From Sphingomonas sp. PL-96 (GTDB taxonomy: Bacteria; Pseudomonadota; Alphaproteobacteria; Sphingomonadales; Sphingomonadaceae): 64,000 bases of DNA. The position numbers were made by a program, and so were the translations under genes. Location of the stretch: contig NZ_JAJFET010000002.1 of assembly GCF_020707215.1 (NCBI RefSeq), positions 1 to 64,000 of the forward strand, in the 5' to 3' direction. This document shows, piece after piece, positions 28,241-36,970 of the stretch. The notes under the pieces were generated by a model. It was not told where the DNA came from, did not search any database, and saw only the letters and a program-made list of their open reading frames with translations. Each line of letters begins with the position of its first letter. The stretch's first letter is position 1.

Positions 28241-29644
28241 ATGTTCACCAGCATCAACCCCGCCACCGGCGAGACGGTCGCCACCTATGCCGAGCTGACC
28301 GACGCCGAGGTCGAGAAGAAGGTCGGTGCCGCCCACGCCGCCTTCCAGCAATGGCGTACGACGGACCTTGCCACGCGCACCGCGCTGCTGTCCGCCATCG
28401 CCGACCAGTTCGAGGCGAACACGCAGCGGCTGGCGGAGATCGCGACCAAGGAGATGGGCAAGACGCTCAAGTCCGCGATCGCAGAGGTCGAGAAGTGCGT
28501 CACGGGTTTCCGCTATTATGCCGAGCAGGGGCCGAAGTTCCTGGAGCCGGTCGAGGTGCCGCTCGGCAAGGGCACCGGCACCGCGCGCTGGCTGCCGACC
28601 GGCGTGGTGCTCGCGATCATGCCGTGGAACTTCCCCTATTGGCAGGTGGTGCGCTTCCTGGCGCCCTGCATCCTCGCGGGTAACACCGGCCTCCTGAAGC
28701 ACGCCTCGCTGACCCAGGGCTGTGCGCAGGCGATCGAGGAGATGGTGACGGCCGCTGGCGCGCCGGAGGGGCTGTTCGCCAACCTCGGCATCCCGTCGCG
28801 CCGGGTCGCCCCGCTGATCGAGGACGATCGCATCGTCGCGGTTACGCTGACGGGCAGCGAGGGGGCCGGCATCAAGGTCGCCGAGGCAGCCGGCCGGGCG
28901 CTCAAGAAGGTGGTGCTCGAACTCGGCGGCTCGGACCCGTTCATCGTCATGCCCTCGGCCAACCTCGACGAGGCGGCCAAGGCGGCGGTGACCGGGCGCA
29001 TCCAGAATGCGGGACAGTCCTGCATCTGTGCCAAGCGCATGATCGTCCACGCCGACGTCTATGACGCGTTCCTCGACAAGTTCGCGCAAGGCATGCGCGA
29101 CGCCAAGGTCGACGATCCGATGGCCGAGGACACGACCATGGGGCCGCTGTCGAGCGTAGAGCAGCGCGACACCGTGCTCGAACAGGTCGCAACCGCGCAG
29201 CAGAAGGGGGCGCGGCTGCTGATGGGTGCCGAAAAGATCGACCGGCCGGGCGCCTGGATGACGCCGGGCGTGCTGGTCGACGTGCCGCTGAACGATCCGG
29301 TCGCGCAGGAGGAATTGTTCGGCCCGGTGGCGATGGTGTTCCGCGCCGAGGACCTCGACGCGGCGATCCGCATCGCCAACGACGTGCCGTTCGGGCTGGG
29401 TTCGAGCGTGTGGACCAACGAACCGGCAGAACAGGAGCGCTTCGTGCGCGACATCGAGGCGGGAATGACCGCGATCAACCAGGTGCTGGCATCGGTACCG
29501 GAAGCGCCGTTCGGCGGCGTCAAGCGCTCCGGTCACGGCCGCGAGCTGGGACCCTGGGGATTGCACGAGTTCATGAACCTGAAGGCGGTGCTCAACGCGT
29601 CGGACGCCGCCCCGAAGGATCCCGGCAGCGCGGCCAGCGAATAG
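28241..29644 (+). CDS. NAD(P)-dependent succinate-semialdehyde dehydrogenase-like aldehyde dehydrogenase
   Basis: Oxidises an aldehyde, by closest family resemblance succinate semialdehyde, to the acid in the cytosol. The 467-residue enzyme has the ALDH core: IMPWNFPYWQVVRF, cofactor loop LTGSEGAGIKVAE, catalytic glutamate in LELGGSDPFIV and catalytic cysteine in NAGQSCICAKR. The terminal FGGVKRSGHGRELG motif is also present. The start MFTSINPATGE and the CxC at the active site are usual in the GabD2/YneI-type group. It diverges from xseB across about 100 bases. The substrate is inferred from family only. Confidence 0.88.
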   Translation: MFTSINPATGETVATYAELTDAEVEKKVGAAHAAFQQWRTTDLATRTALLSAIADQFEANTQRLAEIATKEMGKTLKSAIAEVEKCVTGFRYYAEQGPKFLEPVEVPLGKGTGTARWLPTGVVLAIMPWNFPYWQVVRFLAPCILAGNTGLLKHASLTQGCAQAIEEMVTAAGAPEGLFANLGIPSRRVAPLIEDDRIVAVTLTGSEGAGIKVAEAAGRALKKVVLELGGSDPFIVMPSANLDEAAKAAVTGRIQNAGQSCICAKRMIVHADVYDAFLDKFAQGMRDAKVDDPMAEDTTMGPLSSVEQRDTVLEQVATAQQKGARLLMGAEKIDRPGAWMTPGVLVDVPLNDPVAQEELFGPVAMVFRAEDLDAAIRIANDVPFGLGSSVWTNEPAEQERFVRDIEAGMTAINQVLASVPEAPFGGVKRSGHGRELGPWGLHEFMNLKAVLNASDAAPKDPGSAASE

Positions 29645-29733
29645 GCGGCAGCGGTGCCTCCCCTCGGCTTGGAGCGGCCACGGCATCGGCCTGATGCCGC
29701 ATGGCCCCCAAGTCGCAAACCCTAGCGCCTGAG

Positions 29734-29938
29734 ACCCTGGGCTCTTGCCTTCGCAGGAGCACAGCAGTGCGGCAAGGGGCTGGTCACCCGCCCCAGGACG
29801 GTGACCCGACCTCCCGGCGCCAGGATGTCAGGCGCATTCTTGCGCCCCGACCCTGTTCCTGCGCAGGCAGGAGCCCAGGGCCAGGCGGCACCGTCCCGAC
29901 GCCACCGAACCCGCGCAGGAACACGCCTGCGCAGGAAC
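29734..29938. repeat. Scrambled family A repeat pieces
   Basis: Pieces of family A: ACCCTGGGCTCTTGCCTTCG then CAGGAGCAC (29734-29762), CCTGCGCAGGCAGGAGCCCA then GGGCC (about 29857-29882), and GCGCAGGAACACGCCTGCGC then AGGAAC up to 29938. It looks like two or three copies that inserted into or recombined with each other. They fill the gap between convergent genes up to the efflux gene stop. Confidence 0.6.
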
Positions 29939-31314
29939 TAAGGCGTCGCTACCCCCGTCCAGCCGCCGCCCATCGCCTGGTACACCGCGACCAAGGCCGT
30001 CAGCTGATCGGCGCGTGCCTGGGCGAGGGTCAGCTGGGCGTTGAACAGGCTGCGCTGGGCGTCGAGCTGCTCCAGATAGGGGCTGTAGCCGGCGCGGTAG
30101 CGATTGGTCGCGTGGCGCAGCGTCTCGGCGAGGGCGACCCGCTGTGCCTCCAGCCGGCGCTGCTGCTCGCCCAGGCGATCCACCCCGGCGAGCGCGTCCT
30201 CCACTTCGCGGAAGGCGGTGAGCACCGTGCGCTGGTACGTGAAGGCGGCCTGGTCGCGCCGCGCCGCGGACGCCTCGACGCCGCCGCGTAGTCGCCCGCC
30301 CTGAAAGATCGGGGCGAGCACGCTGGCACCGAGCGACCAGATGCCGACCGGATTTCCCAGCGCGCTCGAGAATAGCTCCCCCGTCGATGCGGCAAGGTTG
30401 AGCGATGGAAGAAACGCCGCGCGCGAGGCGGCGAGCGTCGCGTCGGAGGCGGCAAGCGTGCGTTCTGCCTGGGCGATGTCGGGTCGCCGGCGCAGCAGAT
30501 CGGAAGGGAGCACGGCAGGGATGGCAGGCGCCTGCAACTGGGCGAGCGTCGCACCGCGCTCCAGCGCGCGGGGTGATTCGCCGATCAGCACCGCCAGCGC
30601 ATCCTCCTGGCGCCGGGCGGCGAGTTCCAGTGTCGGCAGCGTCTGTGCGACGCTTTGATATTCCGCCTCCGACTGGCGAAGCTCCAGTTCGGACGTGTAG
30701 CCGACCCTGGCGCGGCCGCGGGCGATGCGCAGGGCCTCGCCGCGCGACGCGATCGTCTCGCGCACGATGGCGATGCGAGCGTCGAGCCCGCGCAGGGTGA
30801 TGTAGCCCGAGGCGGTTGCCGCGGCCACGCTCAGCCGCGCGGCGTCGGCGGCAGCGGCGGTCGCTTCGGTGGAGAGCCGCGCCGCCTCGACCTGATTGGC
30901 AAGGCGCCCGAACAGGTCGACTTCATAGGCCGCCTGGAACACCGGCTGGGCGGAGGTGCCCACCGCCGGCTGACCAAGCGCGTTGACGCTGCGCGATTCG
31001 GTAAGGCTGCTGCCGGCGCTGAGCGTGGGCAGGCGGGCGGCGCGGGTGATGGTCTCCTGCGCGCGGGCTTCCCGCACGCGGGCGACGGCGACCGCGATGT
31101 CGCTATTGCGGGCAAGTGCCGCCTCGACCAGCCGGGTCAGCACCGGGTCGCCGAAGCGCTGCCACCACGCCGTATCGATCGTCGCGTCCGCCGGCAGCTG
31201 CGTACGCCACGCTGCGGGCGGCGCGACCCCGGCACCGGCCGGTGGCGGTGTGTCGGGCGGGGTGCAGCCGGCGGCGAGCGCGACACCAGCCAGCGCCCAG
31301 GTCCGGCGCTTCAT
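29938..31314 (-). CDS. Outer-membrane factor lipoprotein of a drug-efflux system (NodT/OprM family)
   Basis: Trimeric outer-membrane channel subunit that completes a tripartite efflux pump. The protein has 458 residues with lipoprotein signal and lipobox LAAGC. The two OEP repeats typical of TolC-like channels are present, with DTAWWQRFGDPVLTRLVEAA near the start, EVDLFGRLANQVEAA, LLRRRPDIAQAERTLAASDA in the middle and GGRLRGGVEASAARRDQAAF later. Its ATG overlaps the stop of the HlyD-type gene (ATGA), giving the order emrB-like, emrA-like, OMF on the minus strand. Confidence 0.92.
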   Translation of the reverse strand: MKRRTWALAGVALAAGCTPPDTPPPAGAGVAPPAAWRTQLPADATIDTAWWQRFGDPVLTRLVEAALARNSDIAVAVARVREARAQETITRAARLPTLSAGSSLTESRSVNALGQPAVGTSAQPVFQAAYEVDLFGRLANQVEAARLSTEATAAAADAARLSVAAATASGYITLRGLDARIAIVRETIASRGEALRIARGRARVGYTSELELRQSEAEYQSVAQTLPTLELAARRQEDALAVLIGESPRALERGATLAQLQAPAIPAVLPSDLLRRRPDIAQAERTLAASDATLAASRAAFLPSLNLAASTGELFSSALGNPVGIWSLGASVLAPIFQGGRLRGGVEASAARRDQAAFTYQRTVLTAFREVEDALAGVDRLGEQQRRLEAQRVALAETLRHATNRYRAGYSPYLEQLDAQRSLFNAQLTLAQARADQLTALVAVYQAMGGGWTGVATP

Positions 31315-32468
31315 CGGCCCACCTGCGCGGGACCGCCGCGGGTGTCGACGCGCGCCTCGACCGACATGCCCGGCCGCAGCCGCTGGAACAGCGGGTCGTT
31401 GCGGTCGATCGCGATCCGCACCGGGATGCGCTGCGCCACCTTTACGAAATTGCCCGTGGCATTGTCCGGACGGATCACGGTGAATTCATTGGCCGCGGCC
31501 GGAGCGATGCGTTCCACCCGCCCGTGCAGCTCGGCGCGGTCAAGTGCGTCGACGCGGATCGTCGCCGGCTGGCCCGGCGCCATGCGCGCGGTCTGTGCTT
31601 CCTTGAAGTTGGCGGTCACCCACACCGTCGGCGGCACCAGGAACACCAACTGCGTCCCGGCCGTCACATATTGTCCCAGCCGTACGCCGACTTCGCCGAG
31701 CCGACCGTCCTGCGGCGCCCGGATCACCGTGTTCGCAAGGTCGATCTCGGCCAGGCGCAATGCCGCGCGCGCACCTTCGACCGCCGCCTCCAGGCCGCCG
31801 CGGCCGACGGTGACGGAACGGACCTGCTCGGTCGCGACGCTGCGCTGCGCTTCGGCCTGGTGGACCGCCGCCTCCGCCTGGCGCAGGGTTGCGAGCGTCT
31901 GGTCGCGCTCGCGCAGCGACACCGAACCCTCGCTCACCAGTTCGTTGACGCGGCGCATGTCGGCCTGGGCGCGTGCCAGCTGTGCGCGGGCGCTTTCCAC
32001 CGCCGCCGCCTGGCCGCCGAGCGTCGCCTGGCTCGAGCGCTGGCTCTGCGTCGAGTTGCTGAGCGTCGCGATCTGTGCCGCCACCTGCGCGCGCGCCTGC
32101 TCGACCCGCTGGCGATAGATGCGGTCGTCGATGCGGACGAGCACCTGACCTTTCTTCACCACCTCGAAATCGCGGACCAGCACCTCGGTGATATAGCCGT
32201 TGACCTGCGGCGCGATCACGGTTGTCTGGCCGCGGACATTGGCATTGTCCGTCTCCTGCATCGTGCTGGTGAACGGCGGCAGGCCCCAGGCAAAAAGTGC
32301 CAGCAGCACCCCCGCCACCAGCATCGCCACAAAGGCCAGGGTCGACCGCAGGCTGCCGCGCGGCGGCGCCCAGCCGCGCGAGGCGGCGGGCGCCGCGTGC
32401 GGCTCGGAAGGAACCTCGATCGGGTCCTGCAGCCGTTCGCGCGGCTCGGGCGCACGGGTGTCGGTCAC
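31311..32468 (-). CDS. EmrA/HlyD-family membrane-fusion protein
   Basis: Periplasmic adaptor of a tripartite efflux pump. It has 385 residues: a cytosolic Pro-rich N-terminus (about 1-48), one transmembrane helix (STLAFVAMLVAGVLLALFAW), then the biotinyl-lipoyl and coiled-coil hairpin domains. ETDNANVRGQTTVIAPQVNG and IRAPQDGRLGEVGVRLGQYV are the paired lipoyl half-motifs of EmrA. A long helical stretch with many Gln and Ala separates them. The GTG at 32468 overlaps the transporter stop (GTGA), and the stop overlaps the OMF start. Substrates are unknown; EmrA homologues serve hydrophobic drugs and fatty acids. Confidence 0.92.
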   Translation of the reverse strand: MTDTRAPEPRERLQDPIEVPSEPHAAPAASRGWAPPRGSLRSTLAFVAMLVAGVLLALFAWGLPPFTSTMQETDNANVRGQTTVIAPQVNGYITEVLVRDFEVVKKGQVLVRIDDRIYRQRVEQARAQVAAQIATLSNSTQSQRSSQATLGGQAAAVESARAQLARAQADMRRVNELVSEGSVSLRERDQTLATLRQAEAAVHQAEAQRSVATEQVRSVTVGRGGLEAAVEGARAALRLAEIDLANTVIRAPQDGRLGEVGVRLGQYVTAGTQLVFLVPPTVWVTANFKEAQTARMAPGQPATIRVDALDRAELHGRVERIAPAAANEFTVIRPDNATGNFVKVAQRIPVRIAIDRNDPLFQRLRPGMSVEARVDTRGGPAQVGR

Positions 32469-34015
32469 GTCGTCTGTCGCATGCGTTGCACTGCCGCCAT
32501 GTCCTCCGCCAGCGGGTCGATGCCCCGCACCTTGAGATAGATCCATCGTCCCCCCAGCCACGCCGTCAGCACCGCTGACAGCACCGCGACCAGCAGGAAC
32601 ACGTCGTTATAGGCCAGGATGTTCGCCTCACGCGTTACCTGTTGCGCAAGCAGGCTGGTGCCCTGCGCCTGTTGTCGCACCGGGTCGCCGATCGCGCCAG
32701 CATAGGCGCCGCTCAGCTGGCGGATGCGGGTCGCCACCTGCGGGTCGGTGAGGGTAAGCGCCTGGGTGAGTTCAAACGCGTGGAACTTCTCCCGCACGAT
32801 CTGCAGGCTCCCGAGCAGCGCAGAGCCGATCAGCCCGCCCATTGTCTGCGACATGCCGAACACGGCCGAGAAGCTGATGATGTGGCTCGGCCCCCGGGCA
32901 AGCGCGCGAAAGATTCCGATCATGATCATCGGTCCCAGAAAGAACAGCGCCGCAAAGGCGATCAGCGCCTGGCTGACATAGAGGTTCATCGGCCGGGTAA
33001 GATTGGTCGCATGGCTGTCCATCCACGCGCCGATCCCGATCAGCGCGACCGAGACGACCACCGGCAGCAGCAGCTCCGGGGGCTTGAGCGTGGCGAGGCT
33101 CACGCAGATGCCGGCGATCGAGGCAATCACCACCACCAGGTTCAAGGTCACCAGCTGGTCGTTGCCCATGCCGACGACGGTCAGCAGCCCGATCGACCCG
33201 AAACTCTGTTCGGACATGAGGATGCGCAGCGATGCCGCCACCACGGCAAAGCGCACGATGTTGCGGTTGCGCATCCAGCGGGTGTTGAGCAGCGGATTGG
33301 CGCGGTTGTGCTCGACCAGCAGCGCGGCCCCGATCAGCGGGATCGCGGCTGCGACCGCATAGCCGAGCCAGTCGGTCGACCACCACAGGATGCGCCCCTG
33401 CACCAGCACCGCGCACAGCAGCGCCATGCCGGGCGCGAACAGGGCAAAGGTCAGGAAGTCGATCCGCTCGAACGCCTGAATGCGCTCGCTGGGCGGCAGG
33501 CGCAGCAGGCCCACGCAGGCGAGCGAGGCGAGGGTGAGGCCCAGTTCGAACAGGAACAGGTTCTGGATGTGTCCGCTGTCGAGCAACAGGGGCGAGATCA
33601 CGCGCGCCAGCGGCAGCGCCACCGTCGACGAGCCGAAGCCGATGATCATTCCCGACAGGCGTCTGGCGGCCGGCAGCGACTGCATGATGTACATGAAGCA
33701 CAGGGTCGTAAGCGCGCTGCTCACCACCCCGGCCGCACCGCGCACGAGCAGCTGCGTCCCGAAGTCATGGACGAACAGCTGGAACAGGTTGAGGCACAGG
33801 AACGCGGCCAGGAACACGCGGGTGAAACGCTGCAGGCCGAATTGCTGGCGGAACTTGATGAGCAGCAGCGCCATGCACACGCTGGTCATCGCGTTGATCG
33901 CGGTCAGCCAGCCGCCCTGCACTGGCGTCAGGCCGAGGGCGCCCTGGATCTGCGGCAGATTGGCGGTCAGCAGCCCGTTGTTGAGCCCGCCGGTGATCCC
34001 AAGCAGCGTTCCCAC
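32465..34015 (-). CDS. EmrB-like DHA2-family MFS drug transporter, start codon uncertain
   Basis: Proton-driven exporter of the 14-helix DHA2 group, partner of the EmrA-like adaptor. As drawn from GTG at 34015 it has 516 residues, starting inside the first helix (GTLLGITGGLNNGLLTANL). The usual family begins 15-40 residues earlier. The same frame stays open to a stop at 34157-34159 and reads like real coding (YAFKPHERPLLPG, HPLGRRIGYFAV), but contains no ATG, GTG or TTG. Either a non-standard start (CTG is present) is used, or the start is damaged. Downstream, motifs such as SLPAARRLSGMIIGFGSSTV are intact. First gene of the efflux operon. Confidence 0.82.
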   Translation of the reverse strand: MGTLLGITGGLNNGLLTANLPQIQGALGLTPVQGGWLTAINAMTSVCMALLLIKFRQQFGLQRFTRVFLAAFLCLNLFQLFVHDFGTQLLVRGAAGVVSSALTTLCFMYIMQSLPAARRLSGMIIGFGSSTVALPLARVISPLLLDSGHIQNLFLFELGLTLASLACVGLLRLPPSERIQAFERIDFLTFALFAPGMALLCAVLVQGRILWWSTDWLGYAVAAAIPLIGAALLVEHNRANPLLNTRWMRNRNIVRFAVVAASLRILMSEQSFGSIGLLTVVGMGNDQLVTLNLVVVIASIAGICVSLATLKPPELLLPVVVSVALIGIGAWMDSHATNLTRPMNLYVSQALIAFAALFFLGPMIMIGIFRALARGPSHIISFSAVFGMSQTMGGLIGSALLGSLQIVREKFHAFELTQALTLTDPQVATRIRQLSGAYAGAIGDPVRQQAQGTSLLAQQVTREANILAYNDVFLLVAVLSAVLTAWLGGRWIYLKVRGIDPLAEDMAAVQRMRQTT

Positions 34016-34304
34016 CGCGAAATAGCCGATCCGCCGGCCGAGCGGGTGATCGGGCGTCGCAGGCGAGCCCGGCAGCAGCGGGCGTTCGTGCGGCTTGAAC
34101 GCATAGGCGCTGGCGACGGCTCGGCTCCGCGTGGGAAGGGAGGTGGACGGGCAGGTTCAACCCTTCTCGGGCGGACTCGTTCCGTTGCGAAGCTGAAACG
34201 CGGTGTGGACCACGGAACCTTGGCCCATCTCGCGCGTCGCAAGAGCGAGTGCAGGAACCCGTTGCCACGAGGCTTCGGGGTGCGCTTGCCGGCAGGAGAG
34301 AGAC

Positions 34305-34727
34305 ATGGCGGAAGAAAACTCCGGGAACGACACGAACGAAACCGGTTCGGCAGCAGGCGCGAGCGGTAGCGGCGGCGCCACCAGCGGCGGCGGATCGCAG
34401 GCAGGTGGATTCGCCGGCGGTTCCGCGGGCATGGCCGATGGGCTGCGCGCCGCGGGCGAGCGCATGCGCGAAGCTGGCGGCCAGATCGCGGGGCAGGGCA
34501 GCGAGCTCGGCCTTCGCATGCTCGACCAGGCCGAAACCAACACGCGCGAGGCGTTTCGCATGATGCGCGCCGCGGCGCAGGCCAAGGACATGACCGACGT
34601 CATGCGCCTGCAGAGCGAATATATGCGCGAACAGAGCAACCGCTCGATCGCCCAGGCGCGCGAGATCGGCGAGCTGATCGCGAGCTTCGGCCGCAGCACC
34701 ATCGGGCAGATGACCGGCAAGTCCTGA
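34305..34727 (+). CDS. Phasin family protein, short form
   Basis: A 140-residue phasin-like protein. Residues 1-42 are Gly/Ser/Ala-rich and probably disordered. The remaining helix-rich part contains LDQAETNTREAFRMMRAAAQ, KDMTDVMRLQSEYMREQSNR and QAREIGELIASFGR, the pattern of the short sphingomonad phasins. The ATG at 34305 has AGGAGAG directly upstream. It may coat PHA granules along with the longer phasin at 21998, or act as a general stress/membrane-associated protein; sequence cannot decide. It lies divergent to the efflux operon and upstream of modA, with no clear terminator between. Confidence 0.8.
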   Translation: MAEENSGNDTNETGSAAGASGSGGATSGGGSQAGGFAGGSAGMADGLRAAGERMREAGGQIAGQGSELGLRMLDQAETNTREAFRMMRAAAQAKDMTDVMRLQSEYMREQSNRSIAQAREIGELIASFGRSTIGQMTGKS

Positions 34728-34819
34728 TCCGGGCCCGCTGAACCACAGCCGGTGCGGGGCGACCCGCATCGGCCAGGTGGCAGGTGCAACTGCTCCCGTC
34801 TGCGGCTAGGACCGGCGGC

Positions 34820-35614
34820 ATGACGGAGAAACGCATGTTGAGACGAACCCTGCTCGCCGCTCTGATGCTGCTTGGGGGGGCGGGCTTGACCGCCCCCGTG
34901 CCGCTCGCCGCGGCACCGCGACCTCCACTGGTGCTGGCGGCGGCAAGCCTTCAGGAATCGATGAACGCCGCAGCCGATGCCTGGGCACGGCGTGGGCACC
35001 CCCGCCCGCAGCTTTCCTTTGCCGCCAGTTCGGCGCTCGCGCGGCAGGCAGCCTCTGGCGCGCCCGCCGACCTGTTCGTGTCGGCCGATCTCGACTGGAT
35101 GGACGATCTCGAGCGCCGCAAGCTCGTGGTGCCCGGCACGCGGACGAACCTGCTGGGCAATCGCCTCGTCCTGATCGCACCGAAGGCCAGCAGCGTGCGG
35201 GTGGCCCTGCGTCCCGGCGTCGATCTGCGCCGTGCCCTTGGCAGCAACGGGCGGCTGGCGATGGCCAACACCGATGCCGTGCCCGCCGGCAAATATGGCA
35301 AGGCCGCGCTGGAGAAGCTCGGCGCCTGGACGGCGGTCGCGCCGCTGGTGGTGCGCGGCGAAAGCGTGCGCGCGGCCCTTGCGCTGGTCGAGCGCGGCGC
35401 CGCCCCGCTCGGCATCGTCTATGCGACGGACGCGCGTGCGTCCGCCAAGGTGCGGATCGCAGGCGTGTTCCCGGCCGCCAGCTATCCGCCGATCGTCTAT
35501 CCGGCGGCCCGCCTCGCGAATGGCACCAGTCCGGAGGCGGAGCCGTTCCGCCGCTTCCTGAACAGCCGGGAAGGCAAGGCCATTTTCGCGCGCTTCGGCT
35601 TTTCGACCCGCTGA
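34820..35614 (+). CDS. modA: Molybdate ABC transporter substrate-binding protein
   Basis: Periplasmic protein that captures molybdate for import. It has 264 residues with a signal peptide (about 1-32, RRTLLAALMLLGGAGLTAPV). The mature part starts LVLAAASLQESMNAAADAW and keeps the oxyanion-binding serines (AAS near the start, FAASSALARQ). Later blocks are GAPADLFVSADLDWMDDLE and DAVPAGKYGKAALEKLG. The start could instead be ATG at 34835, which has GGAGAAAC upstream and gives a more standard signal peptide. It is followed two bases later by modB; modABC form one operon. Confidence 0.93.
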   Translation: MTEKRMLRRTLLAALMLLGGAGLTAPVPLAAAPRPPLVLAAASLQESMNAAADAWARRGHPRPQLSFAASSALARQAASGAPADLFVSADLDWMDDLERRKLVVPGTRTNLLGNRLVLIAPKASSVRVALRPGVDLRRALGSNGRLAMANTDAVPAGKYGKAALEKLGAWTAVAPLVVRGESVRAALALVERGAAPLGIVYATDARASAKVRIAGVFPAASYPPIVYPAARLANGTSPEAEPFRRFLNSREGKAIFARFGFSTR

Positions 35615-35616
35615 CC

Positions 35617-36309
35617 GTGGCGCTCTCGCCCGAGGAATGGACCGTCGTCTGGCTGTCGCTGCGCGTCGGTGGGGTGGCGGTGGCGGTGGCGTTGCCGCTT
35701 GCCTTCGCACTCGCCTGGCTGCTTGCGCGCGGGCGCTTTCCGGGGCGGGTGCTGCTCGACGGACTGGTCCACCTGCCGCTGGTGCTGCCGCCTGTGGTGA
35801 CGGGCTGGCTGCTGCTGCTCGCCTTTGCACCCGCAGGACCGGCCGGGCAGTGGATCGAGCGCTGGACCGGGACGACCGTGTTGTTCCGCTGGACCGGCGC
35901 GGTGATCGCGGCCGCGGTCATGGCGCTGCCGCTGATGGTACGCGCGATGCGCCTGTCGATCGAGGCGGTGGACCGCCGGCTCGAATCCGCTGCCCGCACG
36001 CTGGGCGCAGGACGCGCGCGGGTGTTTGCGACAATCACGCTGCCGTTGAGCCTGCCGGGCGTCCTTGCCGGCGCGGTGCTCGGCTTCGCGCGTGCGCTTG
36101 GCGAGTTCGGCGCGACGATCACCTTTGTCTCCAATGTGCCGGGGGAGACGCAGACGCTGCCGCTCGCCATCTATGATGCGCTGCAGGTGCCGGGGCGGGA
36201 GCCGGTGGTGCTGCGGCTCGCGCTGGTTTCGGTGGCGCTGGCGCTGGGCGCGCTGATCCTCTCCGAGGTGCTGACGCGCCGATCCGGGCGGAGGCTGCAT
36301 GTCCTTTGA
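35617..36309 (+). CDS. modB: Molybdate ABC transporter permease
   Basis: Inner-membrane channel subunit of the molybdate importer, 230 residues with five predicted helices. The EAA-type loop that docks the ATPase is AARTLGAGRARVFATITLPL, and the conserved GFARALGEFGATITFVSNVP block follows. The start is GTG at 35617. It begins two bases after modA stops and overlaps modC by 11 bases. No regulator (ModE) or molybdenum-cofactor riboswitch is visible upstream. Confidence 0.93.
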   Translation: MALSPEEWTVVWLSLRVGGVAVAVALPLAFALAWLLARGRFPGRVLLDGLVHLPLVLPPVVTGWLLLLAFAPAGPAGQWIERWTGTTVLFRWTGAVIAAAVMALPLMVRAMRLSIEAVDRRLESAARTLGAGRARVFATITLPLSLPGVLAGAVLGFARALGEFGATITFVSNVPGETQTLPLAIYDALQVPGREPVVLRLALVSVALALGALILSEVLTRRSGRRLHVL

Positions 36310-36919
36310 CGTCGACGTGGCGCTGCGCCGCGGTGACCGCAGCTTTGCCTGCCGGATCGCGCCTGCGGCCGGGCTGACGGTCTTGTTCGGACCCTCCGGC
36401 GCGGGCAAGACCACGGTACTCAACATGATCGCCGGGCTGGTGCGACCGGATCGTGGCCATATCCGCGTGCGCGACCGCACGCTGTTCGACCCGACAGCCG
36501 GTATCGACGTGCCGATCGCCCGGCGGCAGGCGGGCTATGTCTTCCAGGATCCGCGGCTGTTCCCGCACCTGCGCGTCGCGACCAACCTGCGCTACGGCGC
36601 CCGCCGGGCTGCCCGCGAAGGCGCGCTGATCGGCTTCGACGAAGCGGTGGCGCTGCTGGAGCTGGCGCCGCTGCTCGACCGCTGGCCGCGCACGCTTTCG
36701 GGCGGCGAGGCGCGGCGGGTGGCGATCGGCCGCGCGCTGCTATCGGGCGCGCGCTTCCTGCTGCTCGACGAGCCGATGTCCTCGCTCGACCGCAACCGGC
36801 GCGAAGAAGTGATGCGCACGATCGAGCGGCTGCGCGACGAACTTGCGCTGCCGATGCTGATGGTGACGCACGATCCGGCCGAGGTCGACCGCCTCGCCGC
36901 CGCGGTGGTGGCGATGTAG
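36299..36919 (+). CDS. modC: Molybdate ABC transporter ATPase, short form without MOP domain
   Basis: Nucleotide-binding subunit powering molybdate import. All ATPase motifs are present: Walker A GPSGAGKTT, Q-loop FQDPRLFPHL, signature LSGGEARRVAIGRALL, Walker B FLLLDEPMSSLD and H-loop THD. At 206 residues it ends right after the H-loop, while E. coli ModC has about 350. The C-terminal MOP/TOBE domain that senses bound molybdate is therefore missing, and trans-inhibition by molybdate is unlikely. The reading frame ends in a normal stop with no sign of a frameshifted remnant before dcd. The ATG lies inside modB. Confidence 0.92.
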   Translation: MSFDVDVALRRGDRSFACRIAPAAGLTVLFGPSGAGKTTVLNMIAGLVRPDRGHIRVRDRTLFDPTAGIDVPIARRQAGYVFQDPRLFPHLRVATNLRYGARRAAREGALIGFDEAVALLELAPLLDRWPRTLSGGEARRVAIGRALLSGARFLLLDEPMSSLDRNRREEVMRTIERLRDELALPMLMVTHDPAEVDRLAAAVVAM

Positions 36920-36970
36920 GACGCACGGAGCTTGGCTCCGATCACCCCCTCTGCGCTGGGGTGCGGCCGC

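Noticed and set aside
34203..34304. Upstream extension of the short phasin gene
   Set aside because: The frame is open but a strong AGGAGAG ribosome site and the start of family-like sequence favour the ATG at 34305.
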